64,000 nt of DNA from Iodobacter fluviatilis. GTDB taxonomy: Bacteria > Pseudomonadota > Gammaproteobacteria > Burkholderiales > Chitinibacteraceae. Each line of letters begins with the position of its first letter. The first letter of the stretch is position 1. Below, piece by piece: positions 48,797 through 59,818 of the stretch. Where the stretch lies: positions 186,001 to 250,000 of the forward strand of contig NZ_UGHR01000006.1 in the NCBI RefSeq assembly GCF_900451195.1. The letters are read 5' to 3'. The notes beneath the pieces were generated by a model. It ran no database searches, was not told the origin of the DNA, and saw only the letters and a program-made list of their open reading frames with translations. A program made the position numbers and the translations under genes.

Positions 48797-49517
48797 AGCG
48801 CATATCTAAGTTTTGCATCGGCAAGATAATAAAAAGGTCGGCGGTATTAAAGTCCGGGTCCCATGCTGGCTCGCCACAAATCAATGCACCTGCGCGAAGA
48901 TACCCTTTAATCAGCGGTGGGATTTCAGTTTCAAGCCTTTGGTTGAGTGTCGCAATAGGTAGTGGGCAGCGCGGGAATACGCGCCATTCGACAGGGGCGA
49001 GCTTATCTTTTGCCAGTTTGCGGTAAAGGCTGGCTGCAACATGCCCTCCATCGCCTATAGAGACACTGGCGCAGCCGATGAGGTAGTTGTAGTTGTTCTT
49101 GCTCATATACTCAGCAAGGCCTGCCCAGAGTAGGGTAATTGTGGCGCCAGAGCGGTAGTCCGGGTGCACGCAGGAGCGACCAATTTCGACCAGTTGTTCG
49201 CGCAAATGCCCTAGTCTAGTCAGGTCAAATTCAGTGTCAGAGTAATAACTGCCTAATTTACGTGCCTGATGGGGGGGGAGAATACGATATGTGCCGACAA
49301 CCTCACCGGTTTCATCGTCCTGGACCAGTAGATGGTCACAGTAGGCATCAAACAGATCTCGGTCGATGCCCGGCTCTCGGCATACAATATGTGCGCCCAT
49401 TTCTTCAACGAAAACCCGGTATCGTAAAGCTTGTGCAGCGCGGATCAGCTCTTCATTGTCCGCAATACATACAGAGAGTTTACGTTTACGGCTTGGGGTA
49501 ATCTGAGTTTGAAGCAT
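48774..49517 (-). CDS. OlsB-like N-acyltransferase (ornithine-acyl-ACP acyltransferase)
   Basis: A GNAT-fold protein of 247 residues in the OlsB/hemolysin-like family, which transfers a 3-hydroxyacyl group from acyl carrier protein to the amino group of ornithine in ornithine-lipid synthesis. Visible features are LRYRVFVEEMGAHI, DHLLVQDDETGEVVGTYRIL, the core EIGRSCVHPDYRSGATITLL and the C-terminal GAWDPDF-type segment (CGEPAWDPDFNTADLFI). AGGAGG lies close to the ATG. It overlaps the downstream PlsC-like gene by 23 bases, so the pair forms a probable olsB-olsA unit. Confidence 0.82.
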   Translation of the reverse strand: MLQTQITPSRKRKLSVCIADNEELIRAAQALRYRVFVEEMGAHIVCREPGIDRDLFDAYCDHLLVQDDETGEVVGTYRILPPHQARKLGSYYSDTEFDLTRLGHLREQLVEIGRSCVHPDYRSGATITLLWAGLAEYMSKNNYNYLIGCASVSIGDGGHVAASLYRKLAKDKLAPVEWRVFPRCPLPIATLNQRLETEIPPLIKGYLRAGALICGEPAWDPDFNTADLFIILPMQNLDMRYARHFMR

Positions 49518-49608
49518 TGGTTTCCTCCTGTGTATGAGGAAACTTAAAGCTTGCAGATGACGCTGCTATGACGTTGAGATGAAGCTGAAATGACAGCCTA
49601 AAAAACTT

Positions 49609-49800
49609 TTAATCTGGGAGATTATCTGAGTCTTCGGCTTGGTTGGCAGGCACCGGTATTGCGTACTCTTCATTGGCCCAGCGGCCTAAATCGATTAATT
49701 TACAGCGTTCAGAGCAAAATGGGCGGCTGGGATTGTCGGTTGAATATGTATGTTGTTTACCACAACTTGGGCATTTAATTTGAAAGGCTGGTGTGTTCAT
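49609..49800 (-). CDS. yacG: DNA gyrase inhibitor YacG
   Basis: YacG is a small zinc protein that binds GyrB and inhibits DNA binding by gyrase. The 63 residues have four cysteines in the expected pattern: CPSCGKQ, then [19 protein letters not shown], with an acidic C-terminus. I use the ATG at 49800, which overlaps the zapD stop (ATGA), rather than the TTG three codons earlier. It ends the pilB-to-yacG run. Confidence 0.95.
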   Translation of the reverse strand: MNTPAFQIKCPSCGKQHTYSTDNPSRPFCSERCKLIDLGRWANEEYAIPVPANQAEDSDNLPD

Positions 49801-50555
49801 AAATTGCAATAGCCAAGACCAAAGTCGACATCTGTATCGACAACCTTAGCGCGTTCTCCACTGGTTGATGGCACAACAAAACGAATATTAATGGCGTAAC
49901 GGTTTGCGGAGAGCTCAGGCACTGCGGCTAAATGTTCAGGCAGGCTGACTCTTAATAGCTGAACTGTTTTTCCACCAGACATTTGCTGGAAATTACCATT
50001 TTTTGCTGTGTAATTGTTTTCACGCATGCTGTCTCTGAGCAGGCGAAGCACAATGTCTAAGCCTTGTTTGATAGGAAGCAGCGGATTAAACCATGCATCA
50101 ATGTCTGATCTGCGGTATTCAGCGCTTTGTTGTTGCCAGTAATGGTAGGAAGGAAGGTCAAAAGCACAGGCTCCACCAGGAATCGTCACGCGCTGTTTGA
50201 TCGCCATCAGCCATTCATTTTCCCTTAGTGCCTGACCAAACTTTCCTGTCATATTCAGCATTTTGCAATGCGTTTCTTCAATATCTACTAAGACTCGTTC
50301 GAGAGCATCTTCTGATATTTGTGGATTATTTCGAAGGGCTGACAGAGCTTGTCGCTGGCGCTCTAATTCCTGAAGTAAATCTGACTTCATGTCGGCGCGA
50401 CTGGCTACTTCCATGATTTCAAATATACCAAGCAATGCTGCGTGATGGTCCGCAGCAGAGTCGCGTGCCACATACTGAATGGTGCGGTTGTATAAGTTTT
50501 CGAGGCGCAAAAGAGTGCGAATGCGCTCGTTAATAGGGAATTCGTAGCTAATCAC
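49797..50555 (-). CDS. zapD: Cell division protein ZapD
   Basis: ZapD crosslinks FtsZ filaments in the Z-ring. Family features are [19 protein letters not shown] at the start, the [16 protein letters not shown] signature in the middle, and YAINIRFV near the end. I start at GTG (50555), because homology begins there and gives 252 residues, close to E. coli ZapD (247); the frame is open to a TTG at 50615 without homology. It sits between coaE and yacG as in many beta- and gammaproteobacteria. Confidence 0.94.
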   Translation of the reverse strand: MISYEFPINERIRTLLRLENLYNRTIQYVARDSAADHHAALLGIFEIMEVASRADMKSDLLQELERQRQALSALRNNPQISEDALERVLVDIEETHCKMLNMTGKFGQALRENEWLMAIKQRVTIPGGACAFDLPSYHYWQQQSAEYRRSDIDAWFNPLLPIKQGLDIVLRLLRDSMRENNYTAKNGNFQQMSGGKTVQLLRVSLPEHLAAVPELSANRYAINIRFVVPSTSGERAKVVDTDVDFGLGYCNL

Positions 50556-50615
50556 GATGCGTCTAACCGGCGAAGATATTCGATTTTGCAGCAAAAAATG
50601 GTTTATGAAAATCAA

Positions 50616-51242
50616 TTACGTAAACCGACATGTTTGATCCTGATATCGCTGGTGGAGTGCGCTAACGCTGGATTGTAAATGAGCAAGAGTGCTTTCATTC
50701 AAAATAATATCATTTGCGCGTTGTATTCGCGCTTTTCTTGGCAGTTGATTGGCAATAATCGCTGTAATTTCTGTATTTTTAAGGCCACTGCGTAATTTTA
50801 CCCGCTCAATTTGATGTTCTTCCGAGCAATCTACCAGAAGGCTGCTGTCTATGATGCTGCTGTAAGTATTCGTTTCGAATAATAGCGGAACAACCAATAA
50901 AACATAAGGTGTATGGATTGCTTGTTTGTCCAGCTGTTGCATCACAATAGTCTTGATACGTGGATGGAAGATGTTTTCAAGTTTCACTTTTGCATCAGCG
51001 TCGGCAAAAATGAGTTCTCGCATCCGGGCGCGGTTCAGGCCACCCTCTTTCTCTATAAAATCTGTGCCAAATTCTAAGGCAATTTGTTCTAAGGCTTTTG
51101 AAGGGGGGTGGCTCAGCTCGTGCGCTATCTCATCAGTATCAATGACCGGCACCCCCAGCTCAGCAAAAAGACGGGCAACGGTCGATTTTCCACTGCCAAT
51201 CCCTCCGGTTAGCCCGATAATTTTCATCCCGTCTGCACGCAT
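50616..51242 (-). CDS. coaE: Dephospho-CoA kinase
   Basis: CoaE catalyses the last step of coenzyme A synthesis, phosphorylating the 3'-hydroxyl of dephospho-CoA. The P-loop [12 protein letters not shown] is near the N-terminus, followed by [11 protein letters not shown] and the lid region. At 208 residues it is complete. The first ATG (51242) overlaps the pilD stop (TAATG); the family-typical MKIIGLTGG five codons later (51227) is an alternative. It is translationally coupled to the pilus genes upstream. Confidence 0.97.
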   Translation of the reverse strand: MRADGMKIIGLTGGIGSGKSTVARLFAELGVPVIDTDEIAHELSHPPSKALEQIALEFGTDFIEKEGGLNRARMRELIFADADAKVKLENIFHPRIKTIVMQQLDKQAIHTPYVLLVVPLLFETNTYSSIIDSSLLVDCSEEHQIERVKLRSGLKNTEITAIIANQLPRKARIQRANDIILNESTLAHLQSSVSALHQRYQDQTCRFT

Positions 51243-52111
51243 TATGCGGGTACACCATTAAATATCAGCTGCTGCAATGAGCTGCCAAGCAACAAAGTCA
51301 GCCAGCCTGCAATCCCTAAATAAGGGCCAAAAGGCATGGGTTTGCCCATGCCTCGTTTGGCCAGAATAGCCAGAGCAATGCCGATTACTGCGCCGCTGAT
51401 GGATGATAGCAAAATAATACTTGGCAAAGCCTGCCATCCAAACCAGGCACCTAATGCGGCTAGCAGCTTAAAGTCGCCATAGCCCATACCTTCTTTTTTT
51501 GTGATTAGCTTAAACAGCCAATACACACTCCAGAGTGCCAAGTAGCCGGCAACTGCGCCGATCACTGCCTGATCTAATGGCACAAAGACATTATTTAAAT
51601 TGAAAAGCAATCCCAGCCAGAGCAGAGGCAGGGTAATGCTGTCAGGTAGTAGATAGGTGTCTGCGTCAATAAAGACCAGTGAAATCAGCGACCATGTCAG
51701 CATAATGGCTGCAATCGCTGCTATGGTCACACCGAAATGCAGACCCACTATTGTTGTCAGCGTTGCACAAAGCAGCTCAATCAGAGGATAGCGCGGGCTG
51801 ATAGAAGTTTTGCAGGCTTTACAACGCCCGCGTAAAACTAAATAACTAATAACGGGAATATTCTCTAAAGCGCTGATGGCATGGCCGCAGCCGGGGCAGG
51901 CTGAACGTGGAATAATCAAATTATAGGTGGGCACTTTTGGCATTGGAGCATCGACAGGCGCGTCGATCAGCTGACACTGTTGCCTGAATTCTTGCTCCAT
52001 TATTTTTGGAATGCGGTGAATCACTACATTCAGAAAACTGCCAACTAATAAGCCAAGTACAAATAAAAAACCACCAAATACAGCCGGGCTGTCTAAAAAC
52101 AACTCAATCAT
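51242..52111 (-). CDS. pilD: Type IV prepilin peptidase/N-methyltransferase PilD
   Basis: An inner-membrane aspartyl protease that cleaves prepilin and pseudopilin leader peptides and methylates the new N-terminus. The cytoplasmic domain has the paired cysteines CPGCGHAI and CRGRCKAC; the catalytic aspartates lie in [13 protein letters not shown] and [12 protein letters not shown]. The 289 residues contain about eight predicted helices. The start overlaps the pilC stop (TAATG). It serves the pilus and possibly type II secretion. Confidence 0.96.
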   Translation of the reverse strand: MIELFLDSPAVFGGFLFVLGLLVGSFLNVVIHRIPKIMEQEFRQQCQLIDAPVDAPMPKVPTYNLIIPRSACPGCGHAISALENIPVISYLVLRGRCKACKTSISPRYPLIELLCATLTTIVGLHFGVTIAAIAAIMLTWSLISLVFIDADTYLLPDSITLPLLWLGLLFNLNNVFVPLDQAVIGAVAGYLALWSVYWLFKLITKKEGMGYGDFKLLAALGAWFGWQALPSIILLSSISGAVIGIALAILAKRGMGKPMPFGPYLGIAGWLTLLLGSSLQQLIFNGVPA

Positions 52112-53334
52112 TAACCGACAACCTCGCCCATTTTGAAAATTGGTAAGTACATGGCTACAACTAAACCACCGATCAGTGTACCTAAGACCACCATGATGAT
52201 GGGCTCCATTAAGCTGGATAAGGCTTCTACGGCGTTATCCACTTCTTCTTCGTAATAATCCGCAACTTTACTCAGCATGGAGTCCAGCGCACCGGATTCT
52301 TCACCAATTGCAACCATTTGCATCACCATATTGGGGAACATATTGGTGCTTTGCATTGATAAAGTCAGGCTGGTCCCTGTGCTCACTTCGGTTTGGATTT
52401 TTTTTGTAGCAAGCTTATAGAGGTAATTCCCTGCTGCGCCACCAACAGAATCCAGTGAGTCTACTAAAGGCACACCCGCTGCAAACATGGTGGAGAGGGT
52501 GCGGCACCAGCGTGCAATAGTCGCATCCAGCATGATTTTTCCAATAATCGGCACTTTGAGCAGTAAACGATCCATCACGATTTGAATCGCTTCTGATTTT
52601 TTCCAAGCTTTTAAAAAGCCCCAGATCCCGCCGAATATCCCGCCAAATATGAGCCACCAATATGTAACGAAGACATCAGAGATTGCCATGACCACTAAGG
52701 TGGGCGTTGGTAAGTTGGCGCCAAAGCTCGAAAATAACTCTTTAAACGCGGGAATTACAAAAATCATAATTACTGCAGTAATCACAAAAGCCGCAACGAT
52801 AACGGCGGTTGGATAAAACAGCGCAGATTTAATTTTCTTTTTAACGCCCAGCGTTTTCTCTTTGTAGGTAGCAAGCCTTGCCAGCAGGGCATCTAAAATA
52901 CCTGCTTGCTCACCCGCCTGAATCAGATTGCAATAAAGTGCATCAAATTCATTAGGGTGTTTTCGGAATGCCTGTGTCAGTGATGAGCCGGTTTCAATAT
53001 CATTTTTGATATCCATCAGCAGCTTGGTCACAGATGGATTGCTATGGCCCTTGGCCACAATATCAAATGAAGTGAGCAGCGGCACGCCAGATTTAAGCAT
53101 GGTGGCCAGTTGCCGGGTAAACATGGTGATGTCTTCCTCGGTAATCTTTTTGCCTGTTCCCATCCTTTGTTTTTTGACTTTTAAGACATTGATGCCCTGG
53201 CGGCGAAGCGTGTTTTTAACCACGTGCTCACCACTTGCCCGTACTTCGCCTTTGACAATCTTGCCACTGCGATCTTTTCCTTCCCAGATAAAAGTAAATT
53301 CTTTTACTTTTAGTGTTTTGGGTGCTAGCGCCAT
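52111..53334 (-). CDS. pilC: Type IV pilus inner-membrane platform protein PilC
   Basis: PilC (GspF/PilC family) is the membrane platform on which the pilus motors act. The 407 residues contain two repeated GspF domains; the first has FTRQLATMLKSGVPLLTSFD, the second WCRTLSTMFAAGVPLVDSLD, and each is followed by a membrane helix. A last helix lies at the C-terminus (PIIMVVLGTLIGGLVVAMYL). It follows pilB by 18 bases and overlaps pilD. Confidence 0.97.
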   Translation of the reverse strand: MALAPKTLKVKEFTFIWEGKDRSGKIVKGEVRASGEHVVKNTLRRQGINVLKVKKQRMGTGKKITEEDITMFTRQLATMLKSGVPLLTSFDIVAKGHSNPSVTKLLMDIKNDIETGSSLTQAFRKHPNEFDALYCNLIQAGEQAGILDALLARLATYKEKTLGVKKKIKSALFYPTAVIVAAFVITAVIMIFVIPAFKELFSSFGANLPTPTLVVMAISDVFVTYWWLIFGGIFGGIWGFLKAWKKSEAIQIVMDRLLLKVPIIGKIMLDATIARWCRTLSTMFAAGVPLVDSLDSVGGAAGNYLYKLATKKIQTEVSTGTSLTLSMQSTNMFPNMVMQMVAIGEESGALDSMLSKVADYYEEEVDNAVEALSSLMEPIIMVVLGTLIGGLVVAMYLPIFKMGEVVG

Positions 53335-53352
53335 GACGCCCCTCTTTGGATA

Positions 53353-55062
53353 TTATTCATTGGTTACCGCCATGACTTCTTCTAATGAGGTCAGGCCTTG
53401 TTTTACTTTACGCAAGCCAGAACCCCGTAAATCACGAACGCCGTCACGCTTAGCCTGGTCAGCAATATCAATCGCATTGCCATTGGTCATGATGATGCGA
53501 TTCATTGCATCAGTAATGGGCATGACCTGATAAATGCCAACGCGGCCTTTATAGCCTGAACCCTTGCAAATATCGCAGCCTACGGGCTTATAAGGGGTCC
53601 AGGTCCCATCAAGTTCTTCTTCTTCAAAGCCTGCGTCGAGCAGGGCTTGATGTGGAATATCAATGGGCGTTTTGCAACTGCACAGTTTTCTAGCAAGCCG
53701 CTGTGCGGTAATTAAAATCACTGACGATGCAATATTAAATGGGGCAATCCCCATATTCAGCATCCGTGTCAGCGTGGTGGGCGCATCGTTTGTGTGCAGA
53801 GTAGAAAACACCATATGCCCCGTTTGCGCGGCTTTAATCGAGATATCGGCAGTGCCTAAATCCCGGATTTCCCCCACCATGATGATGTCTGGATCTTGGC
53901 GCAAGAAGGCTTTCAGGGCGACAGCAAAAGTCAGGCCGGATTTTTCATTCACGTTCACCTGATTTACGCCAGGTAAGTTAATTTCACATGGATCTTCGGC
54001 CGTGGAAATATTGATTCCTGGCTGATTTAAAATATTTAAGCAGGTATAGAGCGAAACGGTCTTTCCTGAACCGGTTGGGCCAGTTACCAAAATCATGCCG
54101 TAGGGCCGCTGGATCGCTTCCAGCAGGATTTCTTTCTGATCCGGATCGTAACCTAGAGCATCAATACCCAAGGTGGCAGAGGAGGGATCCAGAATCCGCA
54201 TACAAATCTTTTCACCGTGCATGGTGGGCATGGTGGATACCCGGAAATCGATGGCCCGGCTTTTTGAAAGCACCAGCTTCATCCGGCCATCTTGTGGCAC
54301 GCGTTTTTCAGAGATATCCAGTTTTGAGATAACTTTAATACGCGAAGCAAGTTTGTCTTTAATTGCCAGCGGAGGTTGAGCTACTTCACGCAACACACCA
54401 TCCAAGCGGTAGCGAATGCGGAAGAATTTCTCGTAAGGCTCAAAGTGGATATCCGAAACCCCTGCATTAATGGCATCCAGCAGAATCTTTTGCAGGTATT
54501 TAACGATGGGGGCATCGTCAACTTCCAGCGCTGCAGCCTCGTTTTGAGTGGTGTCTTCTTCGCCGCCACCCATTTCCAAATCGACATCATCCAGCGCCAT
54601 ATTGCTTAGATTGGCCCCGGTAGACTCGATGAGTTTATCCAGCAGACTAACGAGTTTACTGTCTTCCACCACCAGTGGCTGTACTTGCAGGCCGGTTTGA
54701 AAGCGCACTTCTTCCAACGCTTGCAGATTGGTGATATCCGATAGACCGATAAACAATTTGGTGCCGCGCTTAAAGAGCGGCACGATGCGTTGAATCTGCA
54801 TCACTTTATTGTCCAGCACGCCTTGGGGGATGTAGCTTGGATCAATATGGTCCAGATCAAGAAGAGGATAGCCAAACGCCTGAGATGAAAATTCAGCAAC
54901 ATCTCTCGCGGTCATTTTGTGACTGCGTATCAGTTGCTCAATAAACGGCGTTTTACTGCTGTTCGCTGTAGATTGCAGCGCTTCAGCGTCCGCTTCAATT
55001 AATCTGCCATGCTGAACAAGCAGGCGGGCGAGACCAGATACAGGTGAGTTAGGTGCTGACAT
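53353..55062 (-). CDS. pilB: Type IV pilus assembly ATPase PilB
   Basis: PilB is the hexameric ATPase that powers pilus extension. It has an N-terminal MshEN-like domain (LARLLVQHGRLIEAD onward), the Walker A GPTGSGKTVSLY, an Asp box, the Walker B segment DIIMVGEIRDLGTADIS, the His box QTGHMVFSTLHTNDA, and a zinc site with CSCKTPI and CDICKGSGYKG. I start at the ATG of MSAPNSPVSG (569 residues); a TTG lies three codons upstream. No retraction ATPase gene (pilT) is in the window. Confidence 0.97.
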   Translation of the reverse strand: MSAPNSPVSGLARLLVQHGRLIEADAEALQSTANSSKTPFIEQLIRSHKMTARDVAEFSSQAFGYPLLDLDHIDPSYIPQGVLDNKVMQIQRIVPLFKRGTKLFIGLSDITNLQALEEVRFQTGLQVQPLVVEDSKLVSLLDKLIESTGANLSNMALDDVDLEMGGGEEDTTQNEAAALEVDDAPIVKYLQKILLDAINAGVSDIHFEPYEKFFRIRYRLDGVLREVAQPPLAIKDKLASRIKVISKLDISEKRVPQDGRMKLVLSKSRAIDFRVSTMPTMHGEKICMRILDPSSATLGIDALGYDPDQKEILLEAIQRPYGMILVTGPTGSGKTVSLYTCLNILNQPGINISTAEDPCEINLPGVNQVNVNEKSGLTFAVALKAFLRQDPDIIMVGEIRDLGTADISIKAAQTGHMVFSTLHTNDAPTTLTRMLNMGIAPFNIASSVILITAQRLARKLCSCKTPIDIPHQALLDAGFEEEELDGTWTPYKPVGCDICKGSGYKGRVGIYQVMPITDAMNRIIMTNGNAIDIADQAKRDGVRDLRGSGLRKVKQGLTSLEEVMAVTNE

Positions 55063-55186
55063 GGTCTTCAATATGTAATCGAAAAGAGGAGAAACTGTCG
55101 GTATTGCCTTACGTTTTTAGTTTAGCAAATACCTTTTAATCTTGCGCTTTCTTTCCCTTTAAAACCTTGATAGATCAAGAACATAA

Positions 55187-56446
55187 TTAAGTATCTTGGG
55201 CATAAAGGCGAATAACGCGAATACTTCGGTCCTGTGTTTGAACAATTTCAATTCGCTGCCCTGCTAAAACAAGGCAAGTGCCCGCATCAGGGATATCTTC
55301 AAAGTGTTCAAGTATGAGTCCATTTAATGTTTTAGGCCCATCTACAGGAAATGCCAGACGTAATTTTCTATTGAGCTCCCGAAGGCTGGATGCGCCATCG
55401 AGTAGTACACTGCCATCGGGTTGCCTTAATGCTTTGCCCTGCGCTGGAGCATTGGTAGTGAATTCTCCAACAACTTGCTCCAAAATATCTTCCAAGGTAA
55501 CAAGACCTTGCATTTCTCCGTATTCATCCACGACAACGGCCATTCTGCGTTTATTTTCTTGAAAATTTTGCAGTTGGGTAAATAACGGCGTGCTGGATGG
55601 AATAAAGTAAGGCGGCCGCATCATTTCACTCAGTCTTGCCTGGTCTATTTCGTTCTCTTTTAAGGATAAAATTTTTCGAATATGCAAAATTCCCGTGATG
55701 TTGTCCGGGTTACTTGAGTAAACGGGTAGACGGGTATGGTGGCAGGTGAAGATTTGTTTACGAATCTCATCCGTTGGTGCGTCTAAATCAATGCTCTCAA
55801 TTTGATGGCGGGGAGTCATTACATCGTCTACCGTAATGCTCGCCAGTTCAAATAAATTCAGAAGAATTGTATGATGTTTTTTTTCCATATAACGCCCTGA
55901 TTCTAATACTAATAGGCGTAATTCTTCAGGTGAAAGGGCGTGCTGATTGTTCTGGTTTTTTTTTAGGCGTAAAACTTTAATCAGTGCACTGACAAACAGG
56001 TTGACCAGCCAGACTGCCGGATAAAAAATACGCAGCAGGATAAGTAAGGGATAAGAGGCTGCATAGGCAAAAGATTCTGCATAGTTGGCGGCTAATACTT
56101 TGGGCGTTGCTTCAGAAAAAATAAGAATTGCAAACGCGACCAGTAAAGTGGCCGTACCTAGTGCGAAGTCATTTCCGGCAAATAGCTTGCTTGCAATTAG
56201 TGTAGAAAGTGTCGCTGATGCAGTGTTGATAAGCGTATTACCAATTAAAATAACGGAAAGTAGCTTATCGGTTTGGTTCAGCAGTTTTTGTGTTCGTGCA
56301 GCCGCTAAATGACCCTGGCGTGCTTTGCTGGCAATTTTATAGCGGTTTACCGCCATCATTGCTGTTTCCGCTGCAGAAAAGAATGCGGAAGTTGCTAAGC
56401 AGAAGGCAAGAGCAAGATATAGATAAGATAATGAAATTTGTTCCAA
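55187..56446 (-). CDS. CNNM/CBS-domain membrane protein (HlyC/CorC family)
   Basis: A magnesium/cobalt-efflux-type membrane protein. The N-terminal DUF21/CNNM domain has about four helices (LATSAFFSAAETAMMAVNRY is the signature), followed by paired CBS domains (VDDVMTPRHQIESID, RMAVVVDEYGEMQGLVTLED) and a C-terminal CorC_HlyC domain (LNGLILEHFEDIP). Length is 419 residues. The start is TTG: no in-frame ATG exists before the essential first helix and a stop lies shortly upstream. Older hemolysin names for this family are misleading; ion transport is inferred. Confidence 0.88.
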   Translation of the reverse strand: MEQISLSYLYLALAFCLATSAFFSAAETAMMAVNRYKIASKARQGHLAAARTQKLLNQTDKLLSVILIGNTLINTASATLSTLIASKLFAGNDFALGTATLLVAFAILIFSEATPKVLAANYAESFAYAASYPLLILLRIFYPAVWLVNLFVSALIKVLRLKKNQNNQHALSPEELRLLVLESGRYMEKKHHTILLNLFELASITVDDVMTPRHQIESIDLDAPTDEIRKQIFTCHHTRLPVYSSNPDNITGILHIRKILSLKENEIDQARLSEMMRPPYFIPSSTPLFTQLQNFQENKRRMAVVVDEYGEMQGLVTLEDILEQVVGEFTTNAPAQGKALRQPDGSVLLDGASSLRELNRKLRLAFPVDGPKTLNGLILEHFEDIPDAGTCLVLAGQRIEIVQTQDRSIRVIRLYAQDT

Positions 56447-56499
56447 TGTCGTTGCTATGTCCGTAATTTGTATGGCTTATGTCGTATTTTTTAAAAGAC

Positions 56500-57348
56500 C
56501 TAAAAAGGGCGATGTAACAGCGCCTCGAGAACAAAACGGCTCCCTATATAGCCCAGAAAAAGCAGAGCAAAGCCAAAAAGTGTCCAGTTGGCCGCAAAAC
56601 GCCCACGCCAGCCATTTTTCCAACGCCCCAGAAGTAAAGTGCCAAAAACCAGCCAAGCTGCAATGGAAAGGATAATCTTGTGTGAAAATACTAAGCCGTG
56701 TCCGAATACTTGTTCCGCAAAAAAGATTCCGGAAAGCAGTGCTAATGTCAGTAAAATAAAACCTAGGCCAACACATGCAAACATGAGTCGCTCGAGAGTC
56801 ATTAGCGGCGGTAGTGTCCGAATGAGAGAGCCTGCCTGAGCTTTGTGTAATGTTCTATCAGCAAAACGCATTAGAATGGCAACACCAGCAGCATTCAGTA
56901 GCATTCCATGGGCAAACATGGCCAGTAAAAAGTGGCCTCGCGACAGCAGGCTGAGGGGGTAAGTAATTGAATGCCCTATCGGCAATAGTTGGGAAATAAA
57001 TAAAAATATTGCCGCTATACCCAGCATGGGGGGTTGCAGACCATCCATTTTCCAGAACAGCTGGCCACACAGGTAAATGCACAGGGTGGAAAATGCACTC
57101 AATGAGAGTGCCTCCGCCGCACCAAAATGCAGATTACTTGACCAGAGTAAAGGTGGGAAAAGTGCCAGGGCGTGTAAAACCAAGCCTGAGACTAACAAAG
57201 TCAGCTCAAGTGCAGGGCTAAGCAGCCGTTTGGGGCGTGATGAGGCAAGCCGGCTGCGGCAAAAATGCCAGCCTAATAGCAGATAAATGGTTAAAGCCAG
57301 CAGTGCGAAATAAGTTGCTGGGCTAACTTCAGGTAAAATGGTCATCAT
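56500..57348 (-). CDS. CcsA-like (YpjD-type) inner-membrane protein
   Basis: A polytopic protein of 282 residues with about eight predicted helices, in the cytochrome c assembly (CcsA/CcmC) family and of the YpjD type often found divergent from ffh in proteobacteria. Conserved segments include SRGHFLLAMFAHGMLLNAAG and FGHGLVFSHKIILSIAAW, with histidines that could hold haem, but the Trp-rich WWD motif of true haem handlers is not evident. It is divergent from ffh by 55 bases. Function is uncertain. Confidence 0.85.
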   Translation of the reverse strand: MMTILPEVSPATYFALLALTIYLLLGWHFCRSRLASSRPKRLLSPALELTLLVSGLVLHALALFPPLLWSSNLHFGAAEALSLSAFSTLCIYLCGQLFWKMDGLQPPMLGIAAIFLFISQLLPIGHSITYPLSLLSRGHFLLAMFAHGMLLNAAGVAILMRFADRTLHKAQAGSLIRTLPPLMTLERLMFACVGLGFILLTLALLSGIFFAEQVFGHGLVFSHKIILSIAAWLVFGTLLLGRWKNGWRGRFAANWTLFGFALLFLGYIGSRFVLEALLHRPF

Positions 57349-57403
57349 ATAAGTCTATCAGAGCGAGGTCCCTCTTGGGGCTGTCGCCAAGCAAAGGATA
57401 CGC

Positions 57404-58756
<1,353 letters not shown>

Positions 58757-58884
58757 TTAAAAATGCGGGTGCATGGCTATTTTTAGCTTGCATTGCATCT
58801 GCTAGATTGCTTGCCCGCGTGGAGGGGAAGCTTTCGTTTTGCACTGATATTTTTAAAATATTCGAACCTGACCGGCAGCCGAAT

Positions 58885-58916
58885 ATCACGTTAAGCTTTA
58901 CAACGTGATTGTTTTT
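58885..58916 (+). terminator. Terminator after ffh
   Basis: ATCACGTT-(9 bases)-AACGTGAT forms a perfect 8-bp stem followed by TGTTTTT, about 130 bases after the ffh stop. Confidence 0.75.
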
Positions 58917-58938
58917 GCTGTACTTTTGCCGGTTATTC

Positions 58939-58967
58939 TTGCGGGGTTTGGTGTTTTGTTTCATAAT
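58939..58967 (+). promoter_or_regulatory. Candidate promoter of the rpsP operon
   Basis: TTGCGG (58939-58944) and CATAAT (58962-58967) are spaced by 17 bases, shortly after the ffh terminator and about 40 bases before the rpsP ATG. Confidence 0.6.
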
Positions 58968-59008
58968 CGAACCCCTTTAAATTAATCTCCATTATTGGGT
59001 TTAATGCC

Positions 59009-59269
59009 ATGGTTGTTATTCGTCTTTCCCGCGGCGGTGCTAAAAACCGTCCGTTTTACAACGTTGTTGTAACCGACTCCCGTAATCGTCGTGATGGTCG
59101 CTTTGTTGAGCGTCTTGGCTTTTACAACCCACTCGCCAAAGATGGTGAAGAAGGCGTGCGTCTAGCTATGGACCGCGTTAGCTACTGGGTAGGTGTTGGT
59201 GCACAAGCTTCTGACTCCGTTGCCAAGCTGCTGAAAAACTACAAGCCAGCTGCTGTTGCTGCTGCTTGA
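59009..59269 (+). CDS. rpsP: 30S ribosomal protein S16
   Basis: S16 is an early-binding 30S body protein. The 86 residues begin [20 protein letters not shown] and include [15 protein letters not shown]. First gene of the rpsP-rimM-trmD-rplS operon; rimM begins 14 bases after its stop. Confidence 0.99.
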   Translation: MVVIRLSRGGAKNRPFYNVVVTDSRNRRDGRFVERLGFYNPLAKDGEEGVRLAMDRVSYWVGVGAQASDSVAKLLKNYKPAAVAAA

Positions 59270-59283
59270 TTCAAGCCGTGACT

Positions 59284-59811
59284 ATGCAAAAACGGGCTTC
59301 GCTGCCGGTGCCTGATGATCTTTTGATCATGGGCTATGTAAGTGGGGCTTTTGGTGTACATGGCTGGATCAACTTGGTTGGTGATACTGAAGATGCCGAT
59401 AGTCTTTTTGACTACGACACTTGGTGGATCGGCCGTGATGGTCAATGGCAGGCTTTTAAGCTTGTTGAAGGTCAGGTTCACACAAAGAAATTAGCAGCAC
59501 AGCTTGATGGTGTTAATGATCGCGATGCGGCATTTGCACTTAAGGGCAGTAAAATTGCAGTTTCCCGTAGCCTGTTACCAGCCCCTGCTGCTGATGAGTA
59601 TTATTGGGTCGATTTAATCGGCCTTGATGTCATCAATTTGCAAGGTGAAAAGCTTGGTGTTGTGGATAACTTGTTTGAAACCGGTGCTAACGATGTGATC
59701 GTTGTAAAAGACGGACAGACCGAGCGTCTGCTGCCTTTTGTGGCTCATGTTGTGCTTAAGGTTGATCTTGCTGCTAAAACAATCTCTGTGGATTGGGGCC
59801 TTGATTACTAA
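59284..59811 (+). CDS. rimM: Ribosome maturation factor RimM
   Basis: RimM binds S19 and helps late maturation of the 30S head. The N-terminal RimM domain has [16 protein letters not shown] and the C-terminal PRC-barrel has [14 protein letters not shown] and [17 protein letters not shown] start at the ATG of [12 protein letters not shown] (175 residues); a TTG at 59266 overlaps the rpsP stop, and a GTG at 59278 is also possible. SD evidence is weak for all. Confidence 0.96.
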   Translation: MQKRASLPVPDDLLIMGYVSGAFGVHGWINLVGDTEDADSLFDYDTWWIGRDGQWQAFKLVEGQVHTKKLAAQLDGVNDRDAAFALKGSKIAVSRSLLPAPAADEYYWVDLIGLDVINLQGEKLGVVDNLFETGANDVIVVKDGQTERLLPFVAHVVLKVDLAAKTISVDWGLDY

Positions 59812-59818
59812 GGCTGAG

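Noticed and set aside
55166-55179. FNR-like palindrome CTTGATAGATCAAG upstream of pilB
   Set aside because: The half-sites TTGAT and ATCAA are separated by two bases instead of four, so it does not fit an FNR/ANR site; left as an unexplained palindrome.
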